DNA of 64,000 nucleotides from assembly GCA_025526915.1 (NCBI GenBank), contig JAHLKH010000119.1, forward strand, positions 1 to 64,000, given 5' to 3'. Under the pieces are notes generated by a model that ran no database searches, was not told the origin of the DNA, and saw only the letters and a list, made by a program, of their open reading frames with translations. The stretch comes from Entophlyctis helioformis. Lineage: Eukaryota > Chytridiomycota > Chytridiomycetes > Chytridiales > Chytriomycetaceae. Positions 49,007 through 61,201 of the stretch are shown here, piece after piece (position 1 is the stretch's first letter; each line of letters starts with the position of its first letter). A program made the translations under genes and the position numbers.

Positions 49007-52000
49007 TCACATGGCCAGCTTGAGCACATACTGGTCAACATGCTGCTCGGCCCACTGGATAGCCTCTGCCGCATACGGCGCTGCCTTGTTGTGGATCTTG
49101 TACGGCTGCGCACATACCTTGTCAAACAACTCGTCGGTTGGCACCACAAACAGCAGCTTGAATCGCAGACGCGCCGGTGTCTGGCTGCCATCCCAGCCAA
49201 GCAGTCCAGATGTCTGTGCCTGCAATGGTGCCGGCTGCTGTGTTGTGCTGCTGCTGTGTTTGGATCGGTGGCACTGGCGCTGGCCGCTGGCACTGCTTGT
49301 GTGGGAGTCGTGTCCGAGACAGATCCGGGAGCTGCATTCTCTACCGTCCCCGTGTTTGCTGCTTCCGCCTCGTCCTCTGGAGCCGATGCCGACGGCGACG
49401 ACACGATCGAGGGCGACAGGAACGCTGTCGGCGCCGCGGAGATGCTCGGCCGGCCCGCCCACAATACTCAGCCGTGGCGCAAGCGCGCTGGGTCGACGTC
49501 CAGACGCCGAGCTTGACCTGCTTCTGCCTCCCGGCATGGGGAACTCACTGCCACTGACAATCGCGTTTTCGCGTCTGGCTGCTCCTGCTCTGCTGTGCTC
49601 CTGCTGCTCCTGCTGTTGCTGCTGGCTGCTGCTGCTTCGGATACTATCCGCTGAAGAGCGACTGGCGCTCGTGTCCATTCGTGTGCTGGTTCTTGTGCCT
49701 GTGCCTGTGCTGACGTTGATTCCAGTGCTGGTGTTGGCATGGTCCTGATCGGTGTTGTGCCTTCACTGGTGCCCCCCGCACTGTCCTGTGTCTCGGTGGA
49801 TCCCCTGATGGCTGTATAGAGCTCGTACAGCTGCTCGGCGCGTACCGGCAGGCTCCGCTCGCTGACCAGGATGCGGAACAAGATGTTGGGTGCCTGGATG
49901 GCGTCTGCCGGTGCGAAATGCGAGACTTTGGGGATATTGTGTGCACCCGCACTCAGGTCGCCAAACGCGTCAAACAGGAAACACTCGGTCGGTGGGATGG
50001 TGATGGTCCCCGATGCCTCGTCAATGAGAGGCGACCGCAATGTCGCCTTGTCGGGATCGTCCTCGCCGCCAGTCTCTGCCGGCGGTGCTGGTGACGTGCT
50101 CGTGCTGGGCTCGGAATCAGCAGACGCCAAAGGCGACCGTTGAGATGCACCAAGCTTGCGGATCTTGAACACGCCGCCCTCGGTCAGGATGTTGTGCATG
50201 TGGCCGAGAAACAATGCCTTGCGCACATGGCTGATGTGCGGGTACACGCTGTCCACGTACGCCGAGTCGCCCTCAAACCTCCACAGCCGGCTGACACGCT
50301 CAGCGACCCGCGGCTCCAGCGTCCTCTGCTCGGCCATCAGCCGCGCCACGACTTGCGCCACATACAGTGACGCCATCTTGTAGTTGCTCACCACGTAGTT
50401 GCCCGGATCCGTCGACGCGTGCACGAGCATGTACATGAGCGGGTGCCATTCCGTGCTGCCCTGCTGCATCGACGGCGATGTGTCAGAGAGCGACAGTCGA
50501 GGCGATGGCTGCAGCCCCAGCATGCTTTCGAGCCAGTCCACCACAGACACGCGTTGGAGCAGCGTTGCCAGATGCAGGTGCAGGTACGGGCTGCGAGACT
50601 GCGACAACACCAACAGCGGATTGCCGCCCCACATGTACACGAGCTCGGTAAACGACCCGTACGACAGCACGTTGGCGTATTTCTCTGGGTATCCGTAGTA
50701 CAGACGCTCAGACTCGGCAAAGTTCCACGACGGCAGCGTGAGCACCGTGAAGCCGGGCAGCCGCTGCACCGCAGGCGGCACCGTGTCCGAGGATGTCAGG
50801 TGCAGCGTTTTGCGGATGTTGATGCGCTTTGACCCTGTGGACGTTGGCGCTGGGATCAGCAGTGGCGCCAAGTCGCCGTCCGAGATGTACCAGACGTGCG
50901 AGTGGTAGAACGCGAGATGCGAGGATACCCGCGACCATCCAGTGGTCACGGTCATGTCGGCCACGTTGAAGATGATGAGCTCGTTGCGGAGATGCGAGTC
51001 CCAGATGATGACGGGTCGGGCTATGCCGTACCGCTGAAAGTACAGCTGCGATGCTCGTGGCTGCTGTTGCTGTTGCTGCTGCTGTTGCTGCTGGTGGCCG
51101 TTGTGTGCACCAGGTCCAAGCGACTGCCGGGATCCCTGAACGCCATTATCAAAACTGTTTTGGCTGCCAAGGCTGCGCATGCTGTTGAGGCTGCGGCCGA
51201 GATTATGGCTGGACGCGCGATGCTGAGCCAGCCCGCGCTGCGACGAGAATGGATGGTGCTGATGGCTTGCCGCGGATGTTCGGCCAACGTCATTGTCGCT
51301 GAACAGGCTCGACGTTGATTCCCAGTTCTCGTCGTCCATGTCCGTGCTGCCGTACGCAACTTGCGCGTGGCTGCCGTGGAAGCTACGGCTGCCCGACAAC
51401 GCGAGCTGGCCGTTGCTCACTGAGCGAATCCCGCCGCTCTGCATGCCATCTGCGCGACTCGCCATCAGCGGTGTCGCTGCCTCTACCACAATCCCGCCAG
51501 CACCATTGACATCGTCATCGTCTGCCTGCTCGACAGGCATCTCGATCATCCCCGTGACCACCAAATACAGCATCCACAGCCCGAAAAAACGTCTTGCCCA
51601 TTCCCGGCGTCCCCGTCACCACGAACCCGCGCTGCCAGTGCGCGCTGCTCTCGATGCCCAGAGCGAGCTCCTTGTACGCGTGCCGCACGTACATCTTGGA
51701 CCCCAGCGCCGGATCGCCAAGAAAGTACACGCCAGCTGGCAGGCTCAGGATATCGTCTTCCAGCACCGCGTGCGGCAGCTGTTGCCAGAACTTGACGAGC
51801 TCAATGTCGGCAATGTGTGATCCGGCTGTCAACGCTGTCCATGCTTCGTCAGTGTCTGTTCGTTTGTGTTCCTCGGTGACAATGTCTGCATGCGTCTGTG
51901 TGTGGTTCGACAAAACACAATGTTGCATACGACGATTGATACTTGCCTGCGTTGGCCGTGGGCGGCTGGGACAGTGTCGACTCGTCAATGACAATCTCGA

Positions 52001-52955
52001 ATGCCTCGTAGCGCGAATTGATCATGGTGAGGATCGCGGGGAACTCGGTCGGCAGGCACTCGACTATCGGCATGGGCTCTTGGCCAAGCCGCTGCATGTC
52101 GGCGAGGTACCGCGACGCGACGTCTGCACAGATCTCGCCGATGGTGACGCCTTCATGGTACCGAAGGTTTGGGATCACGATGGCTGGCTTCGCGGCAAGA
52201 CCTGTGGTGTGGCTCTGAAGAGTCTTGGCCCGATGGGATGAGGTGTGCGACAGATGCGAAGTTGACCGTGTTGATATGGACGACGGGTCAGAAGGCGATG
52301 GATGGAACTGCTGCGAAGCGGCGCGCCGGCTGGACCGGAGACCCTGCGGCTGCTGGCTGTCCTGGCTTGCTGGCACGTACGATCCCGTCGTGTGCGCACG
52401 CTGGTGGCTGCCACCACCACTCCCATCACCCGTTGACGCACGCGGTGACCCACCACCGCTGCCACGATGCCTACGATCGCCTGACCCGTGAGGCGGCTCC
52501 TTGGCACGGCTCGGCTCGTGGAACGTGTGAGGTGCCTGCCCGGCGCTTGGCCCCACGCTCCCCGGCACCCACGAGGCAGGCACCTTGAGCCGCAGCTGCG
52601 ACGCATCAAACCCGCGCATCTGGTTGGCGAAATTCACCGTCACTTTCTTCAGCACGCCCGCGACGGTATCGAACGGCATCACGTCCACCACATCCGCTCG
52701 CCCATTGAATTCCACCCACAGCAGCCGGCGTTTCGATCGGTTCGTTGGCGTCTCGGTCTGCATGAGCGCGAGCGACTCGTTGTACGAGGACTTGCGGCGC
52801 GGTGCCGCATGCGGTCCGCCGTGGCCGATGTTGGGGGCGGAGCGCGGGGCGTCGTAGTGCGGCGGCTCGTAGGCGATCGCCTGGTGGGCAGCCGTCTTGG
52901 CAGACGCTGCCTTGCGGGCGAACGGATCTGCAAACAGCTTCGAGAGCGTCGACAT
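49007..52955 (-). CDS. Crinkler-like (CRN/RHS-type) protein: UBL N-terminus, P-loop; frame broken after Walker A
   Basis: From the Met at 52955 the N-terminal domain has LLWVEFNGRADVVDVMPFDT, like the ubiquitin-fold N-terminus of Crinklers. After a Ser/His-rich linker and an intron near 51850-51945, the segment LPAGVYFLGDPALGSKMYV leads into a P-loop, GTPGMGKT, as in CRN/RHS NTPases of chytrids and oomycetes. A ~600-residue region follows, with a polyQ tract and conserved-looking hydrophobic blocks. The C-terminus (RLRFKLLFVVPTDELFDKV to WAEQHVDQYVLKLAM) also fits that family. Directly after the P-loop the frame shifts at a run of six A (plus strand 51584-51589). The C-terminal Ser/Ala region also changes frame (49450-49680). 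Secretion or host function cannot be judged; no signal peptide is seen. Confidence 0.65.
51060..51093. repeat. Polyglutamine-coding CTG/TTG run
   Basis: The minus strand reads about ten consecutive Gln codons (CAG/CAA) within the Crinkler-like gene. Confidence 0.85.
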
Positions 52956-53076
52956 GCTTTGTTTTGTTGCCAGAAGACAAGTCGCGCTTTGCTTGCCAAT
53001 GAACAAAATGCTGGGATTCGGCAGATCCCTGTACAGGTGCTGCTGCTGCTGGTGCTGTTGCTGGCGCTGGCCATGC

Positions 53077-55186
53077 ATGCCGTGGCTGGCACGGACACGG
53101 CGATACTCACGCTGCGTGGGGCCGGCAGGCACTGCGGACGGCACGGCCAGCCAGCCAAGTGCAGCGAGCAGCGCTGAGCATCAAGTCGAGGCACGACGCG
53201 GCGCAGTTTGGCTCGCCCGGCCCTTCAGCGGCGTGTGGGCAGGCACCGCATCAGCGCGCACGTTTGATGTGCACGGTGCGTGCATGCCACTCTCTCTGCA
53301 GCGCATCCTGCAGTCGCACACTCGCTGCTGACTGCGAGCGCATGCATGGCCAGATCCATCGACGCTCGAGCGGCTGGTGTCGCTGCCCGACATGGACGCC
53401 AGCGACACGGCAAAGTCCGTCGAGGCTGCTCATGCAAGCCTGCCTGCCTGGCGATCGACCACGGCACGGGTAAGCACGCATCCCATGCTGGCCTGGCCAG
53501 CACTTGTCAGCCAGCACTCGCCCGATCTGTGCTGTCGCTCATGCCTACCCCTCAGCATCGCGCCAACATCCTCAAACGGTGGCACAGATCCCTGCTCGAC
53601 AACCGCGAGTCTCTTGGTGCGTCGCGTTGCTCGCAGACTGTCGACGCATGCACACCGACTGACCCACTGCAACAGCGTACACCATGACGCTCGAGTCCGG
53701 CAAGCCCCTCGCCGAATCACGCGGAGAAGTCGACTACGGCGCATCCTACCTCGAATGGTTCGCCGAAGAAGCATCGCGCATCACGGGCGACATCCTGCCG
53801 TCAACGTCGTCCGGCAGACGGCTTCTGGTCACAAAGCACCCCGTCGGTGTCTGCGCGCTCATCACGCCGTGGAACTTTCCGCTGGCGATGATTGCCCGCA
53901 AGGTGGCGCCGGCTCTCGCTGCTGGGTGCACGGTGGTCGTCAAGCCGGCATCGCAGACACCTCTCACGTGTTTGCTGATGGCAAAGCTCGGCTTGGAGGC
54001 TGGCTTGCCGGACAGCGTCGTCAATATTGTCACGGCCAGCCACGCAAACACTGCGTCTGTCGGGAAAGTTCTCGCTGAGCACCGTCTTGTACGCAAGATC
54101 TCGTTTACAGGATCGGTATGGCTTCCGCTGGCTCTGCTTGTGAGGGAGGACGGAGCCCATACTGACCGACTCGTGAACAGACGGCTGTTGGCAAGCTGCT
54201 CGCTGCACAGGCAACGTCAACCATGAAACGCGTGTCCCTCGAGCTCGGCGGCAATGCCCCGCTCATCGTCTTTGGTATGCCCAGTCTCAGCCATGCCCTC
54301 CATCACACACACCACATCGCGCACTAAAACCACTCCATGGATGGCACAGAGGACGCGGATCTCGACCTGGCGGTCAACGGTATCATGGCGTCCAAGTTCC
54401 GCAACGCGGGACAGACCTGTATCTGCACCAACCGCATCTACGCACACAAGGATATCGCTGCCACGCTCATATCCAAACTGCGTGCACGCATCGCTGCCCT
54501 GCGTGTGGGTTCTGGCTTGCATCCCGACACGCAGATAGGCCCGCTCATCTCTCAGGCTGCCATGGCAAAAGTCGAGCGGCATGTCAGCGACGCGCTGGAG
54601 AGCGGCGCTGTCGTGAGTACGGCGCATCGGCACATGAGGCTGGCCCGCTGTTTTGGAAACCGACGCTGCTGTCGGGTGTGACTGGCTCTATGCTGATTGC
54701 CCGTGAAGAGACGTTTGGTCCTGTTGCAGCCGTGTTGGAGTTTGCCAGCGAGCCTGAAGGTGAGGGTTGGTGCATGGTGGTGGCGGTGCTGGTGCCGTGC
54801 GCACACTGATGTGAGTGGATGATTGGTGGTTGTGACTAGCCATCGAGCTTGCCAACGCCACAGATGCCGGACTGGCAGCGTACTTTTACACACGCGATCT
54901 GTCGCGCGTTGTGCGTGTTGCAGACGCGTTGCAGGTCGGCATGGTTGGCATCAACGAAGGTATCTCCAACACGCATCACTGTCCGTTCTTGCTGATTACG
55001 CTGACCCGCATCTGTCCCTGGTCCACACGTCCCACCGTCGTAGCCATGATCTCGACCGAAGTCGCGCCATTTGGCGGCATCAAGGATTCTGGCGTGGGCC
55101 GCGAGGGGTCGCAGTACGGCATCAACGAGTACCTGGACATCAAGTACCTCTGTCTGGGCGGCATCCAAGAGTCTGCATCACCATGA
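53077..55186 (+). CDS. Succinate-semialdehyde dehydrogenase (ALDH5/GabD type; one-base frame break near 54620)
   Basis: Oxidises succinate semialdehyde to succinate in the GABA shunt. The family is recognised from [59 protein letters not shown], the catalytic Glu in LELGGNAP, the catalytic Cys in [11 protein letters not shown] and [15 protein letters not shown] near the C-terminus. Introns lie at about 53278-53354, 53470-53550, 53618-53677, 54117-54180, 54275-54352, 54761-54839 and 54960-55050. The Met at 53077 ([11 protein letters not shown]) gives an Arg-rich, possibly mitochondrial leader, but an earlier Met at 53009 is possible. At 54620-54622 the frame changes by one base between VVST and AHEAGP. 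The divergent Crinkler-like gene starts only 121 bp away. Confidence 0.9.
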
Positions 55187-55289
55187 TCTGTGCCACGGTT
55201 GCACATCAACCGCATCCCTGCCTAGCGTCCATCATGTGCGTCCATTGAATATACAGCATCAACGCCGCTTGGATCTATACATTGTCCGT

Positions 55290-55993
55290 TTAATCGTCGT
55301 CAGAGTCGGATGCGACTCGGTTTCGGTTGACGAACAGATCGTCGTCATTGTCCTCGTCTTCGCTGCCCTTGTCCTCGTCCTCATCGTCGCTGTCCTCTCT
55401 GACTGCGCTGACCCTGTGGCAAACACTGCCGGCCTGTCCACCGATCGCCAGTACAGCGTTAGCCCAGCGAGAACGCACAGCACCAGGCCGAGCAGAGAGG
55501 GACAGAATGCGTACCATTTGCCAATGGACTGCAGGTACTTGATGTTGTCGGCGAACAGGATATGCAGGATCTCGCCCTTGACCTTGGTCGTGCTGTCTGC
55601 AATCGGCTCGATGATCACAAAGTTGCCTGCGAGCAGCCAGCCACCGCCGCCATATCAGTGCAACTCGTCAGTCCCTACAAACGGACCACTGCGCACGGGA
55701 TGCAGCATCGCTGCCAGACATGCTGGCTGGCACCCACTCTTCTTGACCCAGATGAGCTTCTGGAACTTGCTGGGCATCGAGACGAGCAGTGTGGTTGTGC
55801 CAGCTGGCGGCTGGCTGGCGGATGCCGGGTCGGATGGCGCTGGAGCGGCTGCTGAAGCGACGGCGTCGGTGGACGGGACCGCCACGACGTAGAGACCGCC
55901 GCCGCGGATCTCGAGCACCTTGCCGATGCATTGTGTGCCCGCAGGCTCGGGGTTCGACTGCAGTGCCGCCTGTGTCGTTCGCCGTCTGCCCAT
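55290..55993 (-). CDS. EIF1AD: EIF1AD-like S1/OB-fold RNA-binding protein
   Basis: A short S1/eIF1A-like domain protein: GTQCIGKVLEIRGGGLYVV, then LLVSMPSKFQKLIWVKK, then after an intron (~55645-55735) FVIIEPIADSTTKVKGEI and LFADNIKYLQSIGKW. An acidic tail ending in DDLFVNRNRV follows, the same tail seen in animal EIF1AD. The second intron (about 55430-55530) restores the acidic frame if the acceptor at GCCACAG is used. An Ala/Ser/Pro insert of ~30 residues enlarges the loop between the first strands. Human EIF1AD is nuclear and linked to late 40S maturation; the role here is inferred. Its start codon is 38 bp from that of the adenylyl cyclase gene, in divergent orientation. Confidence 0.85.
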
Positions 55994-56031
55994 TGAGTGG
56001 TTTGAATCCGATAGAAAAACCTCGCGGCTCG

Positions 56032-59000
56032 ATGGACGGCCACGACGGGCAGCCGCAGCGACCGCCGCCGGCGGGAATGAACGGGCCGCTGCTGTCTGCG
56101 GACATCGCCCGCAGCTTGAATCTCTCGGCAACGGCGCTGGCCGGTGCAGGCGCCAGTCCAGAGTACGACGATCCGTCTGCAGCCGCACACGGGTCGCGTG
56201 TATCGGATGCTGGCAGAGCGGATGCAAGGCCGTCGACCAGCAGCCTCGACAGAGACCGCGACACCACCAGCCAGAGCATCGGTGGAAGGCAGAGCGAGCG
56301 AGGCAGCGTGGCCGGCAAGACCGCACATCGTACCGCTCAACGGCAAGCACAGCACAAGCTTCCTAACTTCGAGTGTCTTGACGCAGGACTCGTCTGCTGC
56401 GCTGATCATCGACATGGGCCACGACGCCCACGAGTCTGGCCATCCAGCGATACACGTCTCGAACGACGGGCACGGCGGCCAGCCGACTCCAACCAAGTGC
56501 CACGCGCCGACCGGCAGCGCACAGATTTCCAAGAGCGACAGGGACAGGCTGCAGGCCGACCGGCCGCACCATGTGCGCATCCTGGCCTCGAGTCGCGGGC
56601 ATCTGAACATGTCGGCCGAGGCCGTGCATCCACACTCGGCCGGCTCGACCGAGTTCCACACGCCGTTTGCTGATCCGATCATGCCCAACGGCCTGCTGAG
56701 CCCGCGTGCCGCGCGTTCGCAAAGCCCGTACACGTCCGGCTCGTCTCCGCAGCCACCGCCGCCGCAGTCCATGGCGCCCTGTCGCTCCAGAACCTCATTC
56801 TCAACCAGCCTGCATCGTCAACGATCTTGCCGTCGACGCTGCGACGGCAGTACTCGCCGGCGGTCGACTCGGGCCACGGGTTTGGCGCGGGATACACCAG
56901 CGGCGTGCTCCCGCTGCTGATGGGCGTGCTGCCGCGTCGGCTCGACTCGCAGGCTCGGATCGTGTGGTCGCCCTCACTGGCAGACGGCAGCGTCGGCAGT
57001 AGCGTCGCAACGCCCGTGTCCACCGTGCCGCCCGAGCTGCCCACGCCTGCGGGGATCAATAGCGACCCACCGACCGTGACGACAACGAATATCCAAGGCA
57101 GCAGCAGGCTGGCCAGGCTGGGACGGTCCTTGTCCGTCTCCAATTGGGCCAAGACACACATGGGCATGGACGATCCTGACGATGCCCTGCTCAGCGTCCA
57201 GGCTGCACGGCCGATGGACGCGTTGTCGCCCAACACGGCAGACAGCGACGGCCCAGCAGGCAGACTATCCGTGCTGTCGGTGTCGTCGACGTTTGAGTAC
57301 GGGTCAGCAGCGGCACGATCGGCACGCGGCGGCAAGCGCGGCCCGCCCACTGCACGCGGCATGGGCATGGACCTGCCATCAAGCCTTGCGACTGAGCCGG
57401 TCCATTTCGGTTCAGGCGTGTACTCGAGTGGCGGCACGGGCGGCTCGGCGTTGTACAGCAGCGGCAAAAGTGTGCCTGACGGCCTGAATGCAAACATAGA
57501 GCTGGGCAGCACTCGGCCCGGAAGCGCTGCAGTGGCGGGCCCAACCGCTGTGCAATCGCCGTCTGTGCGCAGCCCGACGCGTGGACTGATGCTGACGCTT
57601 GGATCCAAGAGCTCGATGAATGTGTACAACAGTGACGAGCCGCAGTCGCAGTCGCAGCCTCAACAGTCGCAGCCGCATGCCCAGACGCCGCTGCATCCAG
57701 CCACGCCGAGAAAGAGGCTGTCGTTTGCGATGCTGGGTGATAGCCGATCGCCGTTGGTCAGCCCTAGCATGGCAGGGCAGGATGCGGCGCAAAAGCCGCG
57801 GCAGCAGGCAGACACGGCCGTGATCCAGGAGGGTTCGGTCGTTGGCCCGCCAAGCATCCGCCCGCGCACCAGCACAACAACCGCCAGCCGAGCGGTCGAC
57901 GACAGTGCGCGACCGTCTGTCGCCAGATCGCAAACGTCTGCATACACATCCGACCGCCTGTCGACGCGGATCGTCCGTCGGTCGGCAGATCCGACCAGAG
58001 CTCCATCACACCATCGCAGCCGTCACGGCCCACCGCCAAGCAACGGCGCCGGCTGCCGCGACCGGCCGTCAAGTTCCTCGACCCGTTCTTCCGCCCCTTC
58101 TTTGACAGCGCCGGCACAACAGCAGCCACATGGGCACGCCTCGCGTTCCCGCCCGCCGTCGAGTCCCTGTTCCAGATCTACCTGTACTACATTGTCGTGC
58201 GCAAATCGCAGACCGTCGTTCTTGTCGCCCTCGTCCTTGGCTGGCTCCTCCTTGTCGTTGGCGATCTGGTCATGTTCCCTTGGGACCCTACCGGACACCA
58301 CGCGGTGCGCCAGATGACAACTTTGTGCCGCTAGGTGTCTCGATAGCGAACCTGGGGCTCTCGTTTGACCGCCGGTGGCAGAAATGGTGGTATTGGGGCC
58401 AGCTCGCCTATGTCAGCGCGTCGTACCTGCAGACGATGCACATGTCGTTCCATTTTGGTCATGGCGATACCAAACTTGAGACTGCGGTACGTTTCGGCTT
58501 GCGTTTCGGCTTGCGGAGTGGCGGGGTGGCTGGCTGGCTGGCTGGCTGACCTGGCAGGTCATTGGCACTCACGCGATTGGCTTCGTGTTCATGTGGTGTG
58601 TGCAACAGAACTACCATGGCATGATTATGCTCAACACGGTGTGCACAATCGCGATCGGCTATGTAGCACTCGCCCTACCGTACATGACCATGGCCATCCT
58701 GTCCGTCACGTTCTGTCTTGTCGAATTCGTTCTCGAGCTCAGCAACAGCTACTACGGACCCAGCCGCCATTTCTACATCACCAGCGGGCTGCTGTACACT
58801 GCCATCAACATTGCGGGTTTGTTCTTCAAGTGCACGTGCGAGCTGCATCTGCGACGCGCGTTCGTGCGCAGCCGCATGCTGTACTACAACGAGGACGCAC
58901 TAGCACAGGCACGCGAGCGGAGTGACGAGTTGTTGTGCATGGTGCTGCCTGCCAAGATTGTGGCGTCGCTGCGGGATCTGGATGACTCGGACGCCAACCG

Positions 59001-61161
59001 GCTCAAGGAGAGCGTCAATGGGCTGTTCAACGAGCTGCATGGCGTGACGGTCTTGTTTGCTGATATAGCCGGGTGAGATACTGTGCGGAGTGTCCGTGTA
59101 TGCTAGATGCCTGCGCGTGGTTGGGATTAACTGTCGTGAACGACACTCGGCGTCTGCCAGGTTCACCGAGTTTTCCGGCACGGTCACTGCGAGCACGCTG
59201 GTGAGCGTTCGTGGATATGCCGTGTTTGGATGCCAAGAGTGACTGATGTCACCTGGCATGCGTGCTGTGCACAGGTGACCATCCTCAACGAGATGTTTTC
59301 GCTGTTTGACGCGATTGTCAGTGACCTGGAGCTCGAAAAGGCAAGCCAGACACGCACACACAACGATCATCGCGACGACGACAACCGCGACTAACACTGC
59401 CGCGACAGATCAAGACCATTGGTGACTCGATCCATGTCGCGGGCGGCGTCCCCGAGCAGCTCAAGACACGCGACGAGATTGTGCTGTTTGCACGCAGGGT
59501 GTGCATCATGGCCATCGAGATGATCAAGGCATTCAACCAAGTCTGCAGCGAGCGCAACCTCAAGGTGCGGCTGCGTGTCGGCGTCCACACCGGCTCCGTC
59601 GTCGGCGGCGTCATGGGCCTGTGGAAGTTCAAGTACGACATCTGGTCGCAGGATGTCGACATTGCGTCGCTGATGGAACAGACGGGCCGGCCGGGCATCC
59701 CGCACATCTCCGAAACCACGCACGAGCTGCTGGCTGGCGATTCCAGCTTCACGTTCACGGATGCGGAGCCTGTTGATGCGTTTGGCAAGCACATCAGAAC
59801 GTTTCATATTGCGTCCATGGCGTCGTATGATGATCTGCGTGACGGTAGCCAAGGAGTCGACAATGGTGGCGCCCATGGTGCGGGGCGGTTGTCTGTGCCG
59901 ATTGAATCGCCTGGACAAGAGGTGCCGCCACAACAGCCGCAACAGCCACAGCAGCAAACCGTCAAAGCGGAAGAGAGTGCAGACCAGCGGCAGTCGCGTT
60001 CGTGGCGGCAGCTGCATGCGAGCCGACAGTCACAATCGCGGCAGACGCCGTCCACACCTGCAGGCGGTCGGCTCTCCAAGGCAGACGCCATGCTGCGATT
60101 CAACCGCGAACTCAACCAGCTGTTCTGTAAGTCGCCACAATGGCTAGCCAGATCCAGCCTGCGCTAACCGCCCATCAACCGCCTCACCGCCATGTGTGCA
60201 TGGCCAGGCGTGTTCAATGACAGCAAACGCGAAGAAAGCTACCGCGAGTTTTATCTGGAGACATCGGCATCGTCGTTTGCTGGCACACTCATCGTGGTGC
60301 TGGTCGTCAACGTGCTGCTGGTGGTGCTGCGGCAGATCAACTATCCCGACATCCAGATAGGGTTTTACGAGCTGACGCTTGTTGCGTGCCAGATTATGGC
60401 TGTCGCGACTGGCAAGGTGCTGCAAGTCCGCCATCGGCACCTGCAGTGGAGGTATCAGGTCAGGATGCACCAGCAACAACAGCAGCAGCAACAGCAACAG
60501 CAACAGCAGTCCAACCAGCATCCAGCAAAGGGCGATGAAGGGATGGACTCGCAGCCGATCAAGCCACGGCCCAACGACAAGGGAGCGGTGCGGCCCATGT
60601 GGCCGCCATGGCTGCCCAACGGCCTGTCGATGGTCATGGTGATCACGATGGTCCTCTCCTCGTCGCTCTACTTTACCGTCATTGACTGGAGAACCGGCCC
60701 GCTGCTGTGCAGCACTCAGCTCATTGTCATGGTGCTCCATCTCGCCTTCTTTGGCATCAAAACCGTCTACGTGCGGCTCTGGCTCCTTGTCTCGTCGGCC
60801 GCCTTCACGTCACTCTTCATCTACCGAATCCACACGAGCGTTTCGACACGCGAGATATCCGCGCTCACGCCGGTCCTCCTCACGTGCATCCAGGCCGCCC
60901 TCCTCATCACGATGGTGGCCATGACGCTCGCGACGAGCTGGTTCATGGACTGGATTGCGCGCATGACGTTTTTCATGGAGCACGAGAACGAGATCAGTGT
61001 GCGCGAAATGCAGGACACGCAGGCGGCCACGGAGCGACTCATTATGAACATCCTGCCGCTCGACGTCCTCCGCCGCATCTCTGCCGGCGAGACGGCGCAG
61101 ATTGCGGATACCCAGGACGACCTGGCTGTCATCTTCATCTCCATCACTGGCTGTAAGTCCT

Positions 61162-61201
<40 letters not shown>

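Noticed and set aside
54613..54638. A 26-nt GTGAGT...AG intron in SSADH
   Set aside because: It is too short, and removing it breaks the same-length match to GabD-type proteins. A one-base indel fits better.
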